Positions 1-8,574 are shown, numbered from the stretch's first letter. The stretch: DNA of 64,000 nt from Oceanobacillus sp. CFH 90083 (GCF_009389585.1 NZ_VIYG01000001.1:321759-385758), one strand, 5' to 3'. The notes: generated from the letters alone by a model not told the origin. Made by a program: numbers and translations.

Positions 1-327
1 AACTTCGCTGGCGATGTCTGACTTAGCAAGACGAGCACGCCCCTCAACTGACTTCAGTGTTCGCGAAAAAACCACTTTATCGAGTGCATTCCAAATGCGG
101 GCATATTCAACGATCTCGGGCGCAGCGTTGGGATCGTCCTCAGCAGTGGGCCAGAAGCCGTTCATAACTTCATAGAGCCGTCTTCCATAAATATGCGTAT
201 CGGATTGGGCTTCCAGGGTATTCATATACTCGTGTAATTCCCGGTCGGGAGTAAAGCCGATGGCACCTGAAGCGTCCTCGATATAGCCATCGAGGGACAT
301 TTGCATCGAATAGATAACCTTGCGCAC
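1..327 (-). CDS. Dihydrofolate reductase family protein (partial, C-terminus beyond window)
   Basis: The gene runs off the left edge, so only the first 109 codons are seen. It opens with GTG (MRKVIYSMQMSLDGYIED), placed by an AGGGGA ribosome binding site just upstream; the nearby ATG is out of frame. The N-terminal strand followed by SLDGYI and the HIYGRRLYEVM segment are typical of the RibD C-terminal/DHFR-like superfamily, which binds NADPH; most members have no proven substrate. Base composition looks richer in G+C than the AT-rich neighbours, which hints at acquisition. A second DHFR-like gene lies just downstream in the window at 630-1241, in the same direction but not closely similar. 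Family is reliable; the substrate is unknown. Confidence 0.8.
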   Translation of the reverse strand, partial: MRKVIYSMQMSLDGYIEDASGAIGFTPDRELHEYMNTLEAQSDTHIYGRRLYEVMNGFWPTAEDDPNAAPEIVEYARIWNALDKVVFSRTLKSVEGRARLAKSDIASEV

Positions 328-629
328 GGTTCATTCCCCTCTCCTATATTTTTTTATAGTGTAGCATATAAAACTTCTGGAGATTTCGTGTCGATTGCTC
401 AAAGACTCTTCTCTTATTCCATTATCCATTCTAATTTATCAGAATTAAAAAACAACCCTATACGAACAGACTATCGTAAAGGATTGTTTCTATCAAACTT
501 TATTTCAAAACCACATTTTGTGTAATAAAAATATATTGTTCTAATTCTGACTTCAAACCATTTCCATTGTTCAACAATCTGACCCTTTTGTTGAACATCG
601 TCTTGCCAGTAATGATTTGTCTGGTTGAG

Positions 630-1241
630 CTAAGCTTTAGCAGGTTCGTAGGTTACCAAGAGGGAACCATCCGTAAGTGTTTTGACGTCCACGAGATGGA
701 AGTCCTTCTGCTCCTTAAGATTGTCAAACAAACGCTCTCCTACGTTTACCACCACCGGGTGTACGAGTACCTGATATTCGTCAATTAGATTTGCGTTTGC
801 AAGTGACCGCACAAGCGTTGGGCTACCAAAAATAACTATATCGCCACCGTTACCATTTTTTAGGCCCTTAATTTGCTCTTCTATATTACTGCCAGTCAAT
901 TGTTTTGGAGCTTCAAATTCTCCCCATTTTAGCTCGTCGAGTGAGCGATCGCCGGTTACAACTAGTTTGTGGGCATTGTTTATCTTTTCACCCAGGCGTG
1001 AACCTACATCGCTGACGTTTGACCAGTCTTTAATAGACGGCCACTTTCTAGAGAGGTCTTCGTAGGTTCCGCGGCCAAGCAAAATAGTATCAGCTGTATC
1101 GAACGTATTTAATAGATACTCAGAACCTTCCTCCATGCTTGCGTCAGTTGTCCAGACCATGAAGTTGGTTTTGTCCTCACGCGGGTCACCAGTGACAACT
1201 CCATTAAAAGTACTGTGAATGAATAGAATGATTTTACGCAT
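630..1241 (-). CDS. Dihydrofolate reductase family protein (RibD C-terminal domain)
   Basis: A complete 203-residue protein. It has the N-terminal strand MRKIILFIHSTFNG, the TILLGRGTYEDLS segment at about 52-64 that lines the NADPH pocket in this superfamily, and a second nucleotide-binding stretch DIVIFGSPTLVRSL at about 134-147. The start ATG follows AAAGGATG at good spacing. It resembles the YwjB/YyaP-type reductases of Bacillus, whose in vivo substrate is not settled. It follows another DHFR-like gene in the same direction and sits next to an insertion sequence, so this end of the window looks like accessory DNA. I see no obvious promoter or terminator. Confidence 0.85.
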   Translation of the reverse strand: MRKIILFIHSTFNGVVTGDPREDKTNFMVWTTDASMEEGSEYLLNTFDTADTILLGRGTYEDLSRKWPSIKDWSNVSDVGSRLGEKINNAHKLVVTGDRSLDELKWGEFEAPKQLTGSNIEEQIKGLKNGNGGDIVIFGSPTLVRSLANANLIDEYQVLVHPVVVNVGERLFDNLKEQKDFHLVDVKTLTDGSLLVTYEPAKA

Positions 1242-1420
1242 TAACTACATCCTTTCCATTTGGGGTTTAGCATTGTATAAACTCATCATATCATCATTAC
1301 ACATGTTGCGTTTCTTATATTTTGCTATTTTAATATTTTTATATCTATCACTGCCCCTGTGGGTTCAATATGATTTACTTAACAAACTGGCCCTTTAATG
1401 GAATAATTTTAAGTCAGCAG

Positions 1421-1461
1421 GAGCTGTCGCAAAATGCATGGTATGCATTTGATGACAGCTC
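1421..1461. repeat. Left terminal hairpin of the IS1182 element
   Basis: GAGCTGTC...GACAGCTC and the inner AAATGCAT...ATGCATTT form a nearly uninterrupted palindrome followed on the plus strand by TTTTTCTC. It carries the left inverted repeat and may stop transcription entering the element from outside. Confidence 0.65.
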
Positions 1462-1576
1462 TTTTTCTCTGTTAAGTTGCTCTTTTTTAAGATTAGTTAT
1501 TTTATTTATGGTGATAAAAGGAAAATCGACCGTTTTTTTGACACACTTAAATAAGCTTCCCCCTTTTAAAAATTTT

Positions 1577-3187
1577 TTAAGCTGTCTTTAATGGATGATA
1601 ATAGAGGTTCAGGCGATCAGCTTGTATTTTTGTATGTATTTTATTGAGATTATAACCAAATGCCAGAATCAATAGCTCGTTTCGCACATTGCTTGTTCCC
1701 CGCGTGTGAAACTTCTTCAGATGATAATCTTCCTTCAGTACGCCAAATGTTCCTTCCACTTGAATGGAGCGATTCATACGGTAAAGTGTGCCCGTTTCTG
1801 TTAGAATATTTTCTTGTGCTGTTTCCCGATAAGCCAGAAACGCTTTGGCTACATGAAGTTGTCGATTCCCTTTCGCTTTGGTACATTTTTCTTTGAGTGG
1901 GCAACCTGAACAGTCTTCACATTCATAGACAGTTACCTGAGATTCGTAGCCTGTCTGCGAGGCTCGTGTGTAACTCCGGAGGACATGTAGCTGCCGGTTA
2001 TTGGCACAGGTATAAGTATCTGTGCTTTTGTCGTAACCCATATTTTCTCGCTGTTTAATGTCCTTTTTGAAAGCTGCTTTTTTCTTGCGTTCATGATTTT
2101 GTGGCTTGATATAGGCCGTCTGCTTTTCGTTCTTTAGATAAACATAATTTTCTTCGCTTTCATACCCGGAATCTGCGACAATATGGCGATAGGTAAAGGG
2201 AAGATGTTCCTTTAAGTACTGAAGCATCGGAATCAATGTTGTCGTGTCGTTACGATCGGAAAAGGCATCTATCCCGACGATAAATTCCGCATCCACGGCG
2301 GCTTGGATATTGTAGGCTGGCTTAAGTTGTCCATTTCTCATATGATCGTCTTTCATTCGCATAAACGTGGCATCATGATCTGTTTTGGAATAGCTGTTTC
2401 GCTTCTCTCCCATAATCTGATTGGAAGCATTATATTGTTCTTTACGCTGAAGCATTTCCTTTACTTGTTCGTGATAACGTTGGAGGACATTTTTTCTTTT
2501 CCCTTTGCCATAAACAAACGTGATTTGTTCTTCTTCCCTTAATTTCTCCAGGAAGGCAAGTACCTTTTTCAAATCCACTAAAAAGGTCTCGCAAGTACTT
2601 GTGAAGATTTGACAGTACGTCGTATTGATATCTTCCAGGAGGGCTTGCCATTTTAAATACATGTTGGCTTCATGCTTTGTGATTGCCTTTTTCCATACGA
2701 AAGAATACCGGTTGGCATAGGCTTCGATTTTTGTCCCGTCTATATAGATTGTTTCACCGGTAATCGCTTTTTGTTGATAGAGCCATTCTATCTGTTGGAA
2801 AAAAAGCTTTTCCATCACGGTATCCGTCAGATATTTTTGCTTGAATCGACTGATGGTAGAATGATCAGGAGCTGCATATCCTTGAAGCAGCCAACGAAAA
2901 TTGATATCCCGGCAACATGCTTTTTCTATCTCCCGGGAAGAATAGATTTTTTGCGAGGCTGCATAGGTGATGACCTTAAAGAGAATGACTGGATCGACTG
3001 CCGGTTTTCTCCCTTTTCGAGAGTATGCCTGTAAGAGTTCTCTATAATCCATCCTTTCACATAAGAGGCAGTGGAGTCGGACCGAATCTTCTAAAGGAAT
3101 CATTTCTTCTACGTCCATCGGTAAATATAATTGATAATTCGCTGCAGTTTGCGTATACTGAGGGTGTATTATTGTTTTATTGGTCAT
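1577..3187 (-). CDS. IS1182 family transposase
   Basis: 536 residues, full length for the family. The N-terminal region ending in APDHSTISRFKQKY (107-118) is the DUF772-like domain typical of IS1182/IS5-group transposases. The DDE catalytic triad is visible: D150 in YIDGTKIEAYAN, D339 in VADSGYESEENY and E479 in SIQVEGTFGVLKED. A cysteine cluster (C423, C426, C429, C435) just before the last motif is also usual. There is no good ribosome binding site before the ATG, as is common in IS elements where translation is kept low. No frameshift or stop is seen, so the enzyme is probably active. Confidence 0.93.
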   Translation of the reverse strand: MTNKTIIHPQYTQTAANYQLYLPMDVEEMIPLEDSVRLHCLLCERMDYRELLQAYSRKGRKPAVDPVILFKVITYAASQKIYSSREIEKACCRDINFRWLLQGYAAPDHSTISRFKQKYLTDTVMEKLFFQQIEWLYQQKAITGETIYIDGTKIEAYANRYSFVWKKAITKHEANMYLKWQALLEDINTTYCQIFTSTCETFLVDLKKVLAFLEKLREEEQITFVYGKGKRKNVLQRYHEQVKEMLQRKEQYNASNQIMGEKRNSYSKTDHDATFMRMKDDHMRNGQLKPAYNIQAAVDAEFIVGIDAFSDRNDTTTLIPMLQYLKEHLPFTYRHIVADSGYESEENYVYLKNEKQTAYIKPQNHERKKKAAFKKDIKQRENMGYDKSTDTYTCANNRQLHVLRSYTRASQTGYESQVTVYECEDCSGCPLKEKCTKAKGNRQLHVAKAFLAYRETAQENILTETGTLYRMNRSIQVEGTFGVLKEDYHLKKFHTRGTSNVRNELLILAFGYNLNKIHTKIQADRLNLYYHPLKTA

Positions 3188-3240
3188 AAATTAATAATAC
3201 ATGAGAGCAGACCCTTTGTGGTCTGTTTTTTTGTGTGCAC

Positions 3241-3283
3241 AAAAAAACTGTTGCACGATCAGTTACCTGATTGTGCAACAGCC
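3241..3283 (-). terminator. Rho-independent terminator for the dioxygenase gene / right end of the IS
   Basis: On the minus strand CTGTTGCACAATCAG, a GTAA loop and CTGATCGTGCAACAG are followed by TTTTTTT. It lies 17 bases after the stop of the gene at 3300-4283. The outer arm is also the proposed right inverted repeat of the IS, so the element seems to supply, or to have replaced, that gene's terminator. Confidence 0.8.
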
Positions 3284-3299
3284 CCTTTTTTTAAATACC

Positions 3300-4283
3300 T
3301 TACTCATATTCTTTTTCAATTGTTTTATTACTGCGAACCGTATCAATCTCTCTTACCTGATTTTCAATCTGTTCACGCTGCGGCTCCAGGAACGGCGGTA
3401 ATGCTAATTTCTCTCCTACCGTTTCATACGGCTCATCTTCCATAAATCCGGGACCGGCTGTTGCTAGTTCAAATAATACCTGGGGTGCAACTGGTGTATA
3501 TAAGGAACCAAAATAGAAGCGTTCAACGAATCCAGAGGTTTGAAAGCCTAATTGTTCAATTCTTTGCTGCCATGTATCTAAATCTTCCCTTTCATCAACA
3601 CATAATGCTGCATGATGCACCGTACCATAGCCCTGTCTGGCAGGAGGTAATTCCTCATTATGCTCCACGATGATTCGAGCACCGTTTCCTCCCTCATCTA
3701 CTTCAAACAGATGAAATGCTCCTTCATCAGCAATTTCTTTGTACATAAATACTTTTTCCAGCACTTGTTTGAAAAAGTTAAAATCAGCAACACGTACTAC
3801 AACAGGGCCCAGACCTGTTATTCCATATTCTAATGGAATTGGACCGTTTTTCCATGGTGTGCCGGACGCTCTTCCGATATTATTTTCATCTGACACAAGC
3901 TGATACTTTTGATCATCAAAATCAGAGAAGGACACTTGTTTCACATCAAACTGTTGTTCTATTCCGGTATGTTCTATCCCGAGCCGGTCAAAGCGCTTTA
4001 CCCAGTATTCAAGTGCTGCATCACTTGGAACGCGTAAGGATGTTTTATAGATTTCATTTGTTCCGTGAGTACCCTTCGGAATACCCGGGAAGTCAAAAAA
4101 TGTCATGTCTGTGCCCGCAGAGCCCTCATCATCTGCAAAGAATAGATGGTATGTTTGAATATCGTCTTGATTAACTGTTTTCTTCACTAAACGCATACCA
4201 AGCACATATGTGAAAAACTCATAATTCTTTTCTGCACTGCTTGTGATGGCTGTAACATGGTGCATTCCACGGATTGGATTCAT
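3300..4283 (-). CDS. Ring-cleaving dioxygenase, two-domain VOC (glyoxalase) fold
   Basis: 327 residues from the ATG at 4283, which follows AAGGAG; a longer frame to 4358 exists but its first 25 residues lie over a palindromic operator. Two VOC modules are present. Likely metal ligands are H8/H9 (GMHHVT), H223/H224 (TVHHAAL) and E272 (LFELAT). This matches the MhqA/MhqE/MhqO group of Bacillus, Fe-dependent dioxygenases that protect against quinones and catechols and are repressed by the MarR-type MhqR. The exact substrate cannot be read from sequence. The gene stands alone, with the palindrome at 4298-4330 upstream and an IS-derived terminator downstream. Confidence 0.9.
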   Translation of the reverse strand: MNPIRGMHHVTAITSSAEKNYEFFTYVLGMRLVKKTVNQDDIQTYHLFFADDEGSAGTDMTFFDFPGIPKGTHGTNEIYKTSLRVPSDAALEYWVKRFDRLGIEHTGIEQQFDVKQVSFSDFDDQKYQLVSDENNIGRASGTPWKNGPIPLEYGITGLGPVVVRVADFNFFKQVLEKVFMYKEIADEGAFHLFEVDEGGNGARIIVEHNEELPPARQGYGTVHHAALCVDEREDLDTWQQRIEQLGFQTSGFVERFYFGSLYTPVAPQVLFELATAGPGFMEDEPYETVGEKLALPPFLEPQREQIENQVREIDTVRSNKTIEKEYE

Positions 4284-4297
4284 TAAAAAAACTCCTT

Positions 4298-4330
4298 TAT
4301 ACTTAATTAAACATATTTTAATTAAGTATA
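4298..4330. promoter_or_regulatory. Palindromic operator upstream of the ring-cleaving dioxygenase
   Basis: TATACTTAATTAA and TTAATTAAGTATA are perfect 13-bp inverted arms separated by 7 bases, ending 14 bases upstream of the dioxygenase start codon. Position and symmetry fit a MarR-type repressor site. The repressor gene is not in this window. Confidence 0.7.
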
Positions 4331-4413
4331 AATTAACATAGGTTTCTCTTTCTGTCAAGCTTTAAGAAAAACTAAGAAAATCACTTAGACTTCAAAACAC
4401 AGGCATTCTTGCC

Positions 4414-4605
4414 AAGGAGATGTCCGCTACGGGAAGTCGCTTTCCGCGGACAACGCTTCAATCTCCTCGGAAGAAGACCCCGCAGGAAAAAAGTGCACTT
4501 CTTTTTTTCGAGGAGGCTGAGCTCAAGCCCACGGAAAGCGTGAATCTCCGTTGGGGCTGTGACTGCGATTCCCCCCTAAAAACCGCTGCACTCCTTAGAT
4601 TCTCT
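4414..4605. repeat. Intergenic palindromic repeat plus degenerate stem-loop core
   Basis: This GC-rich stretch between two AT-rich genes contains CGCTTTCCG at 4438 and its reverse complement CGGAAAGCG at 4542, with smaller palindromes inside. It resembles the GC-rich intergenic repeats scattered through Bacillaceae genomes. It runs into GTGACTGCGATTCCCCCC near 4559, a worn copy of the core shared with the repeat family described elsewhere in this window. Confidence 0.6.
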
Positions 4606-4613
4606 ATAAAAAA

Positions 4614-4648
4614 TACCGTATATTCGATGTTTCTCCGAATATACGGTA
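4614..4648 (-). terminator. Terminator downstream of ysdC
   Basis: TACCGTATATTCG and CGAATATACGGTA are 13-bp arms with a 9-base loop, followed on the minus strand by ATTTTTTATAG. It lies just after the ysdC stop codon. Confidence 0.85.
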
Positions 4649-4659
4649 AAAATCTCTTA

Positions 4660-5745
4660 TTAAGCCTGAATGAGAGCATCTACAGTGTCACGATCCAATT
4701 TCTTGACAACAGCTGTCAATAATTTCACAGCATTCTCATAGTCATCCCGATGGAGAATACCTGCATGTGAATGGATATAGCGTGTTGCTACGGTAACAGA
4801 CAGAGATGGAACACCATTCCCGGTTAAATGAATGGCACCGGAATCTGTACCACCGCCGGCAATCGATGTAAATTGGTATGGGATGCCATTCTCCTCTGCT
4901 GTATCAACAACTAAATCACGAAGCCCTTTATGCGAAATCATCGAAGCATCATACAGTACAATCTGCGGCCCTTCACCGAGCTTATTATCTGCTTCCCGTT
5001 TTGAAATACCAGGTGTATCCCCTGCAATACCTACATCCACACCAAAACCGATATCTGGCTGAATCAGGTGGGAGGAGGTTTTTGCTCCGCGCAGACCGAC
5101 CTCTTCTTGGATCGTACCTACACCGTAGACTGTATTTGGATGCTTTTCATCCTTTAAAGCTTTCAATACATCAATGGCAATTGCTAATCCGATGCGATTA
5201 TCCCACGCTTTTGCCATAAGTAATTTTTCATTTTTTAATTGTGTAAATTCAAAATATGGAACAACAGAATCTCCTGGTTTCACGCCGAATGACTCTGCTT
5301 CTTCTTTACTTGCTGCACCAATATCAATAAACATATCTTTTATGTCATATGGCTTCTTTCTAGCCTCCGGACTGAGTACATGTGGAGGTTTGGAACCGAT
5401 AACTCCTGTCACAGCTCCTTTTGCCCCCATGATGGTCACACGTTGTGCCAGCATAACCTGATTCCACCAGCCGCCAGCTGTCTGAAAATAAAGAAAGCCT
5501 TTTTCATCAATGCGTGTTACCATCAGACCGATTTCATCTAAATGTCCGGCAATCATAATCTTCGGTCCGTTTGCATCTCCCGTTTTTTTAGCAATTGAGC
5601 TTCCTAAATTATCTGTTGTCAGTTCATCTGCATAAGGCTTTATATAGCTTTCAAATACATCGCGTACCTCTTTTTCATTTCCTGGTATTCCCTTTGCATC
5701 CGTTAAATCCTTAAGCATTGTTAATGTGCCATCCAGCTTTTCCAT
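4660..5745 (-). CDS. ysdC: M42 family aminopeptidase (YsdC-like)
   Basis: 361 residues, usual length for M42 metallo-aminopeptidases, cytoplasmic dizinc or dicobalt enzymes that trim N-terminal residues from peptides and form dodecameric shells. Visible metal and catalytic residues are H68 and D70 (AGHLDEIG), D182 (AWDNRIG), E214/E215 (TIQEEVG), D237 (GVDVGIAGD) and H325 (RYIHSHAG). In B. subtilis ysdC closes the infC-rpmI-rplT-ysdA-ysdB-ysdC neighbourhood, and the same set is here with insertions, which supports the name. A dUTPase gene lies 27 bases upstream in the same direction and could be co-transcribed. Confidence 0.93.
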   Translation of the reverse strand: MEKLDGTLTMLKDLTDAKGIPGNEKEVRDVFESYIKPYADELTTDNLGSSIAKKTGDANGPKIMIAGHLDEIGLMVTRIDEKGFLYFQTAGGWWNQVMLAQRVTIMGAKGAVTGVIGSKPPHVLSPEARKKPYDIKDMFIDIGAASKEEAESFGVKPGDSVVPYFEFTQLKNEKLLMAKAWDNRIGLAIAIDVLKALKDEKHPNTVYGVGTIQEEVGLRGAKTSSHLIQPDIGFGVDVGIAGDTPGISKREADNKLGEGPQIVLYDASMISHKGLRDLVVDTAEENGIPYQFTSIAGGGTDSGAIHLTGNGVPSLSVTVATRYIHSHAGILHRDDYENAVKLLTAVVKKLDRDTVDALIQA

Positions 5746-5772
5746 ATTCCATATCTCTCCTTGATAAAAGAT

Positions 5773-6261
5773 TTAATAGCCTTGATCCTGACGCTGATAG
5801 TTAATCTGATTTTTCTCCCAGTATGCCTGTTGAATGTCTTTATCCGTAAAGCCGAGCTGATTTCCTAAATATAAGAACCGGCTGAATAACTGCTGATAAT
5901 TTTCATTTTTCGGATCTTCCCGGTATGCAATCGCTCTTTGATATACCTGATAAAAGCATTCTGATTCTGTAAGGAGTGCTTCTTGTTTCTTTTCTTCCTC
6001 TTGATAAATATAATCTTTCTCTATCCCTATCGACATTAAAAAATGCAGCACATCTACATATTCTTCTAAAATAACCTGCTGACTGTTTCTTGGTTTTGTA
6101 CTCCAAAATTTGAAGCATTTCGTTTCATTTGCAAGCTCACCAAGCTCCACCAGCAAGGCCAGCTGCTTTTCATGAAATAAATTTACATCTGACAAATCAT
6201 GATTGTTTTCTATATATGTATCCAATTCCTTTTGCATATCAAATAATTGATTCCAATCCAA
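5773..6261 (-). CDS. Dimeric dUTP diphosphatase (dUTPase-2/MazG-like)
   Basis: 162 residues, all-alpha NTP pyrophosphatase of the dUTPase_2 family found in Bacillus and its phages. The magnesium-binding motifs are visible: E39, E42 and E46 in LVELGELANETKCFKFWS and E66/E67/D70 in ILEEYVDVLHFLMSIGI. It should hydrolyse dUTP to dUMP and pyrophosphate, keeping uracil out of DNA and feeding thymidylate synthesis. The start is TTG, fixed by a strong AAGGAGG box at ideal spacing; no ATG fits. It lies upstream of ysdC with a short gap, so the two may share a transcript. Confidence 0.88.
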   Translation of the reverse strand: MDWNQLFDMQKELDTYIENNHDLSDVNLFHEKQLALLVELGELANETKCFKFWSTKPRNSQQVILEEYVDVLHFLMSIGIEKDYIYQEEEKKQEALLTESECFYQVYQRAIAYREDPKNENYQQLFSRFLYLGNQLGFTDKDIQQAYWEKNQINYQRQDQGY

Positions 6262-6330
6262 TGTGATACCTCCTTGTCTATCCTGTCTTCCATTTTATCA
6301 CATAGCTTTAAGATAAGCAGTTTCTAAAGA

Positions 6331-6903
6331 TTAGCCTTCTGCATTCTTATGATTTTCCAGATTTGTAAAAATGATTTCCAATCCTGCTGTAAAACTCTTA
6401 TCCAGCTCTTGCGGAAGTCCATATGATTCATTTACTTCCAGCAGGGTAAAACCATGCAGATAGCTTCTTAATGTTCGAATAAAATGAATCGCTTCATCCT
6501 CCGTTAGCTTGTATTTTTGCAGGATTTTTAAAAAAATAGCCAAAATCTGCTCCGATATCTGTTTTGTTTCATCACTTTTCCACAGTGCCACTTTCTGCAC
6601 TAATGCATATTGACCCGGGTTATTCTTTGCAAAATTCCTGTATTCCTCTGCAATCGCCCAAAGAGCATTCTTCTTTTCCAATCCGATACCGGCTGCGATT
6701 AGCCCTTCATACAAATTCCGCATGCTTCGCAGAGCAGCCAGATCTAGTAAATCTTCTAAATTTACGACATGATTATATAAGGATGGCGGCTTGATACCTA
6801 GTTGTATCGCTACATTTTTTATCGTAACCCCTGCTATTCCCTGTTCCTCAACAATTGCTAATGTTGCATCAATGATTGTCTCTTGATTTATCTTTTTTTT
6901 CAT
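6331..6903 (-). CDS. TetR/AcrR family transcriptional regulator
   Basis: 190 residues. The N-terminal helix-turn-helix is at about 25-46 (GVTIKNVAIQLGIKPPSLYNHV) and the C-terminal part is the alpha-helical ligand domain. Its ATG overlaps the TGA of the metallo-hydrolase gene by 4 bases (6900-6903), so the two are one operon and translationally coupled. The strong palindrome in front of the operon at 7619-7658 is the likely operator, so the regulator probably represses its own operon until an unknown ligand, perhaps a substrate of the hydrolase, binds. Confidence in the family is high; the ligand is unknown. Confidence 0.92.
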   Translation of the reverse strand: MKKKINQETIIDATLAIVEEQGIAGVTIKNVAIQLGIKPPSLYNHVVNLEDLLDLAALRSMRNLYEGLIAAGIGLEKKNALWAIAEEYRNFAKNNPGQYALVQKVALWKSDETKQISEQILAIFLKILQKYKLTEDEAIHFIRTLRSYLHGFTLLEVNESYGLPQELDKSFTAGLEIIFTNLENHKNAEG

Positions 6904-7607
6904 TTTCTGCCCCCTGCCTCTGCTATTTTTATCGCTGCTTGCATCTGCTCTTCTGGATGAACAAGGACATTACCATGCCCTGCTGCGAGTAATTCAGGTT
7001 GGAGGCACAATAACTTTTTGGCACTCTGTACTGCTATTTCATTATTCCATGTTGCCATTTTTGGAAAAGGAAATAACCATTTTAATACGCCTGCAACGGC
7101 AATACCTCCCCTTGTTTGAAATGCATCCCCAACAATAAGCACTTTATGCTCCGGCTCGAAGAATGAGACAGATCCTGGAGTATGTCCCGGACTCGAAATG
7201 ACTTCTAAAGCTTCAATCTTCTCTCCTCCCTCGAAGGTAAAATCTATTGGGATAAGATTTTTAGGAAAGCCGCCTTTTATTGGTTTATCCGCCTCATTTT
7301 CCAGCAGCCGAAAATCCTTTTTTAATAAATAGCTGTCTCTTTTAGAAATACCCACAGGTACTTCGGGAAAGACTTCTTTAAAATAAGGTACACCATTCAC
7401 ATGATCACTATGTGCATGCGTTAACATTAATTTATTCAGAGGCTTCCCTGTTTGAAGTACAATTTCTTTTACATAATCAGCAAATCTTCCTACTCCCATA
7501 TCAATACAGATCAAACCGTCCTCTTGTTCCATAACAAAGCAATTAATCGGAAAAGCGCTTGGTAAAAATGTAATCTGGTATAAATTATGATAACGTTCTA
7601 TTTTCAT
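6900..7607 (-). CDS. MBL-fold metallo-hydrolase
   Basis: 235 residues with the full metallo-beta-lactamase metal set: H64, H66, D68 and H69 in LTHAHSDHVNG, H142 in SPGHTPGS, D161 in IVGDAF and H211 in AAGHGN. The fold serves glyoxalase II, lactonases and many other hydrolases; nothing here fixes the substrate. It is cytoplasmic (no signal peptide). The ATG follows GAGGTGAT. It is the first gene of a two-gene operon with the TetR-type regulator, under a 16-bp palindromic operator placed next to its ribosome binding site, which suggests induction by a toxic or signalling compound. Confidence 0.9.
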   Translation of the reverse strand: MKIERYHNLYQITFLPSAFPINCFVMEQEDGLICIDMGVGRFADYVKEIVLQTGKPLNKLMLTHAHSDHVNGVPYFKEVFPEVPVGISKRDSYLLKKDFRLLENEADKPIKGGFPKNLIPIDFTFEGGEKIEALEVISSPGHTPGSVSFFEPEHKVLIVGDAFQTRGGIAVAGVLKWLFPFPKMATWNNEIAVQSAKKLLCLQPELLAAGHGNVLVHPEEQMQAAIKIAEAGGRK

Positions 7608-7618
7608 ATCATCACCTC

Positions 7619-7658
7619 AAACTAATCATATTAGTATTTTAACTAATATGATTAGTTT
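7619..7658. promoter_or_regulatory. Operator for the TetR/metallo-hydrolase operon
   Basis: AAACTAATCATATTAG and CTAATATGATTAGTTT are perfect 16-bp inverted arms with an 8-base spacer, starting 12 bases before the hydrolase start codon. This is a textbook place for autorepression by the TetR-type protein encoded as the second gene. Confidence 0.8.
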
Positions 7659-7825
7659 TGGTCAAGGAATATTTCTTAAACTTTAAGTTTACACAATCCT
7701 TTTTTATAATTTCAAAGGATTACATATTAAGTGAAACTGACATTCAGAGGAAAGTTCTTTTCTTCCCTCATTGAATAAGACTGTGATAAACTTTCTGCAA
7801 TTTTTTATAAAAAATATTATTCTCC

Positions 7826-7851
7826 TGAAACTTTTTTGAGGCTCATTCGTA
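7826..7851 (+). promoter_or_regulatory. Sigma-W promoter of ysdB
   Basis: TGAAAC (7826-7831), 16 bases, CGTA (7848-7851): an exact match to the sigma-W consensus. It is 37 bases before the ysdB start codon; ysdB is a known sigma-W gene in B. subtilis. Confidence 0.88.
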
Positions 7852-7888
7852 TGTAGTGGTAATAGCACGTTCTAAGGAGTAGATAATT

Positions 7889-8287
7889 ATGGTCATCATT
7901 ATCTTTCGGATATTATTAGTGATCGCAATTGCACTGTTAATTTATACATGGATCCAATACTTAAAGAACCCTGAGCGAAAGCTGCGTCTTTCTCAGGAAA
8001 ATCAAGATTTTTATTTATTTGATGAACAAAATAATAACAAGAAAAATTTTCAATTAACTTATAAAGGCTGTCTTTTTATTGGAGAAAAGTATTTAGGGAC
8101 AACAGAAGATGCTTTTGAAGTAGTCAATATTCACGTTACTGTTAAAAATCCTTTAGAGCTGCGCGGGTTAACCAGGGAGGATTTGTACTTTCTGGAACAG
8201 GAAATACTGATTCACTATCCGCACGCTTCCATTACGTGGAAACACCCGATTAATGAGCTGATTATAACAGAGATTACAAAAGACTAG
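7889..8287 (+). CDS. ysdB: Sigma-W regulon membrane protein YsdB
   Basis: 132 residues with one N-terminal membrane helix (about 4-22) followed by a soluble, probably cytoplasmic, alpha/beta domain. It matches in size, layout, location (rplT-ysdA-ysdB-ysdC cluster) and promoter type the B. subtilis YsdB protein, a member of the sigma-W cell-envelope stress regulon of unknown biochemical role. The start ATG follows AAGGAG at good spacing. It is the only plus-strand gene in a run of minus-strand genes and has its own promoter. The shared terminator region at 8541-8574 lies between it and the convergent TVP38 gene. Confidence 0.85.
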   Translation: MVIIIFRILLVIAIALLIYTWIQYLKNPERKLRLSQENQDFYLFDEQNNNKKNFQLTYKGCLFIGEKYLGTTEDAFEVVNIHVTVKNPLELRGLTREDLYFLEQEILIHYPHASITWKHPINELIITEITKD

Positions 8288-8540
8288 CGGGAACTATAAT
8301 CACCCGGGGCATGTGCCGCAAATTCATGATAGTTATCATAATCACTGGAATTGAACTGAAAAGCAATGTATAAATCGACTTTCTTTTAAAAAATTTCTTC
8401 TTTTTACAGTTAAAACAATGGCGTCTCAAGTTCTAAACGGGCTTAAGAATGTTCCATTCCTGTTCACAATTTCAGCAGAGCAGAACTTTCATGCTATTCA
8501 TCACCTCTTTGAATATCTTTCTTCTTGCTTTTTATACTCA

Positions 8541-8574
8541 AACAACCAGCTCTTAAGCTTAAGAGCTGGTTGTT
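8541..8574. terminator. Bidirectional terminator between ysdB and the TVP38 gene
   Basis: AACAACCAGCTCTTAAG and its perfect reverse complement touch without a spacer. On the plus strand TTTTA follows. The last codons and the TAA of the TVP38 gene lie inside one arm, so the gene end and terminator are merged. Confidence 0.75.

Larger units (their letters stand above)
1420..3285 (-). mobile_element. IS1182-family insertion sequence, apparently intact
   Basis: About 1.87 kb around one transposase gene. The proposed left end starts GAGCTGTCGCAAAAT (1421) and the right end, read inward on the minus strand, GGGCTGTTGCACAAT (3283): 12 of 15 positions agree. Each end is the outer arm of a perfect or near-perfect hairpin (1421-1461 and 3248-3281). 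Boundaries are uncertain by a few bases and I could not recognise a target-site duplication. Confidence 0.7.

Noticed and set aside
8289-8387. Minus-strand frame with protein-like sequence (FNSSDYDNYHEFAAHAPGDY)
   Set aside because: It is only about 33 codons, follows an in-frame stop and has no start codon or ribosome binding site. It may be a remnant, but I cannot support a gene.
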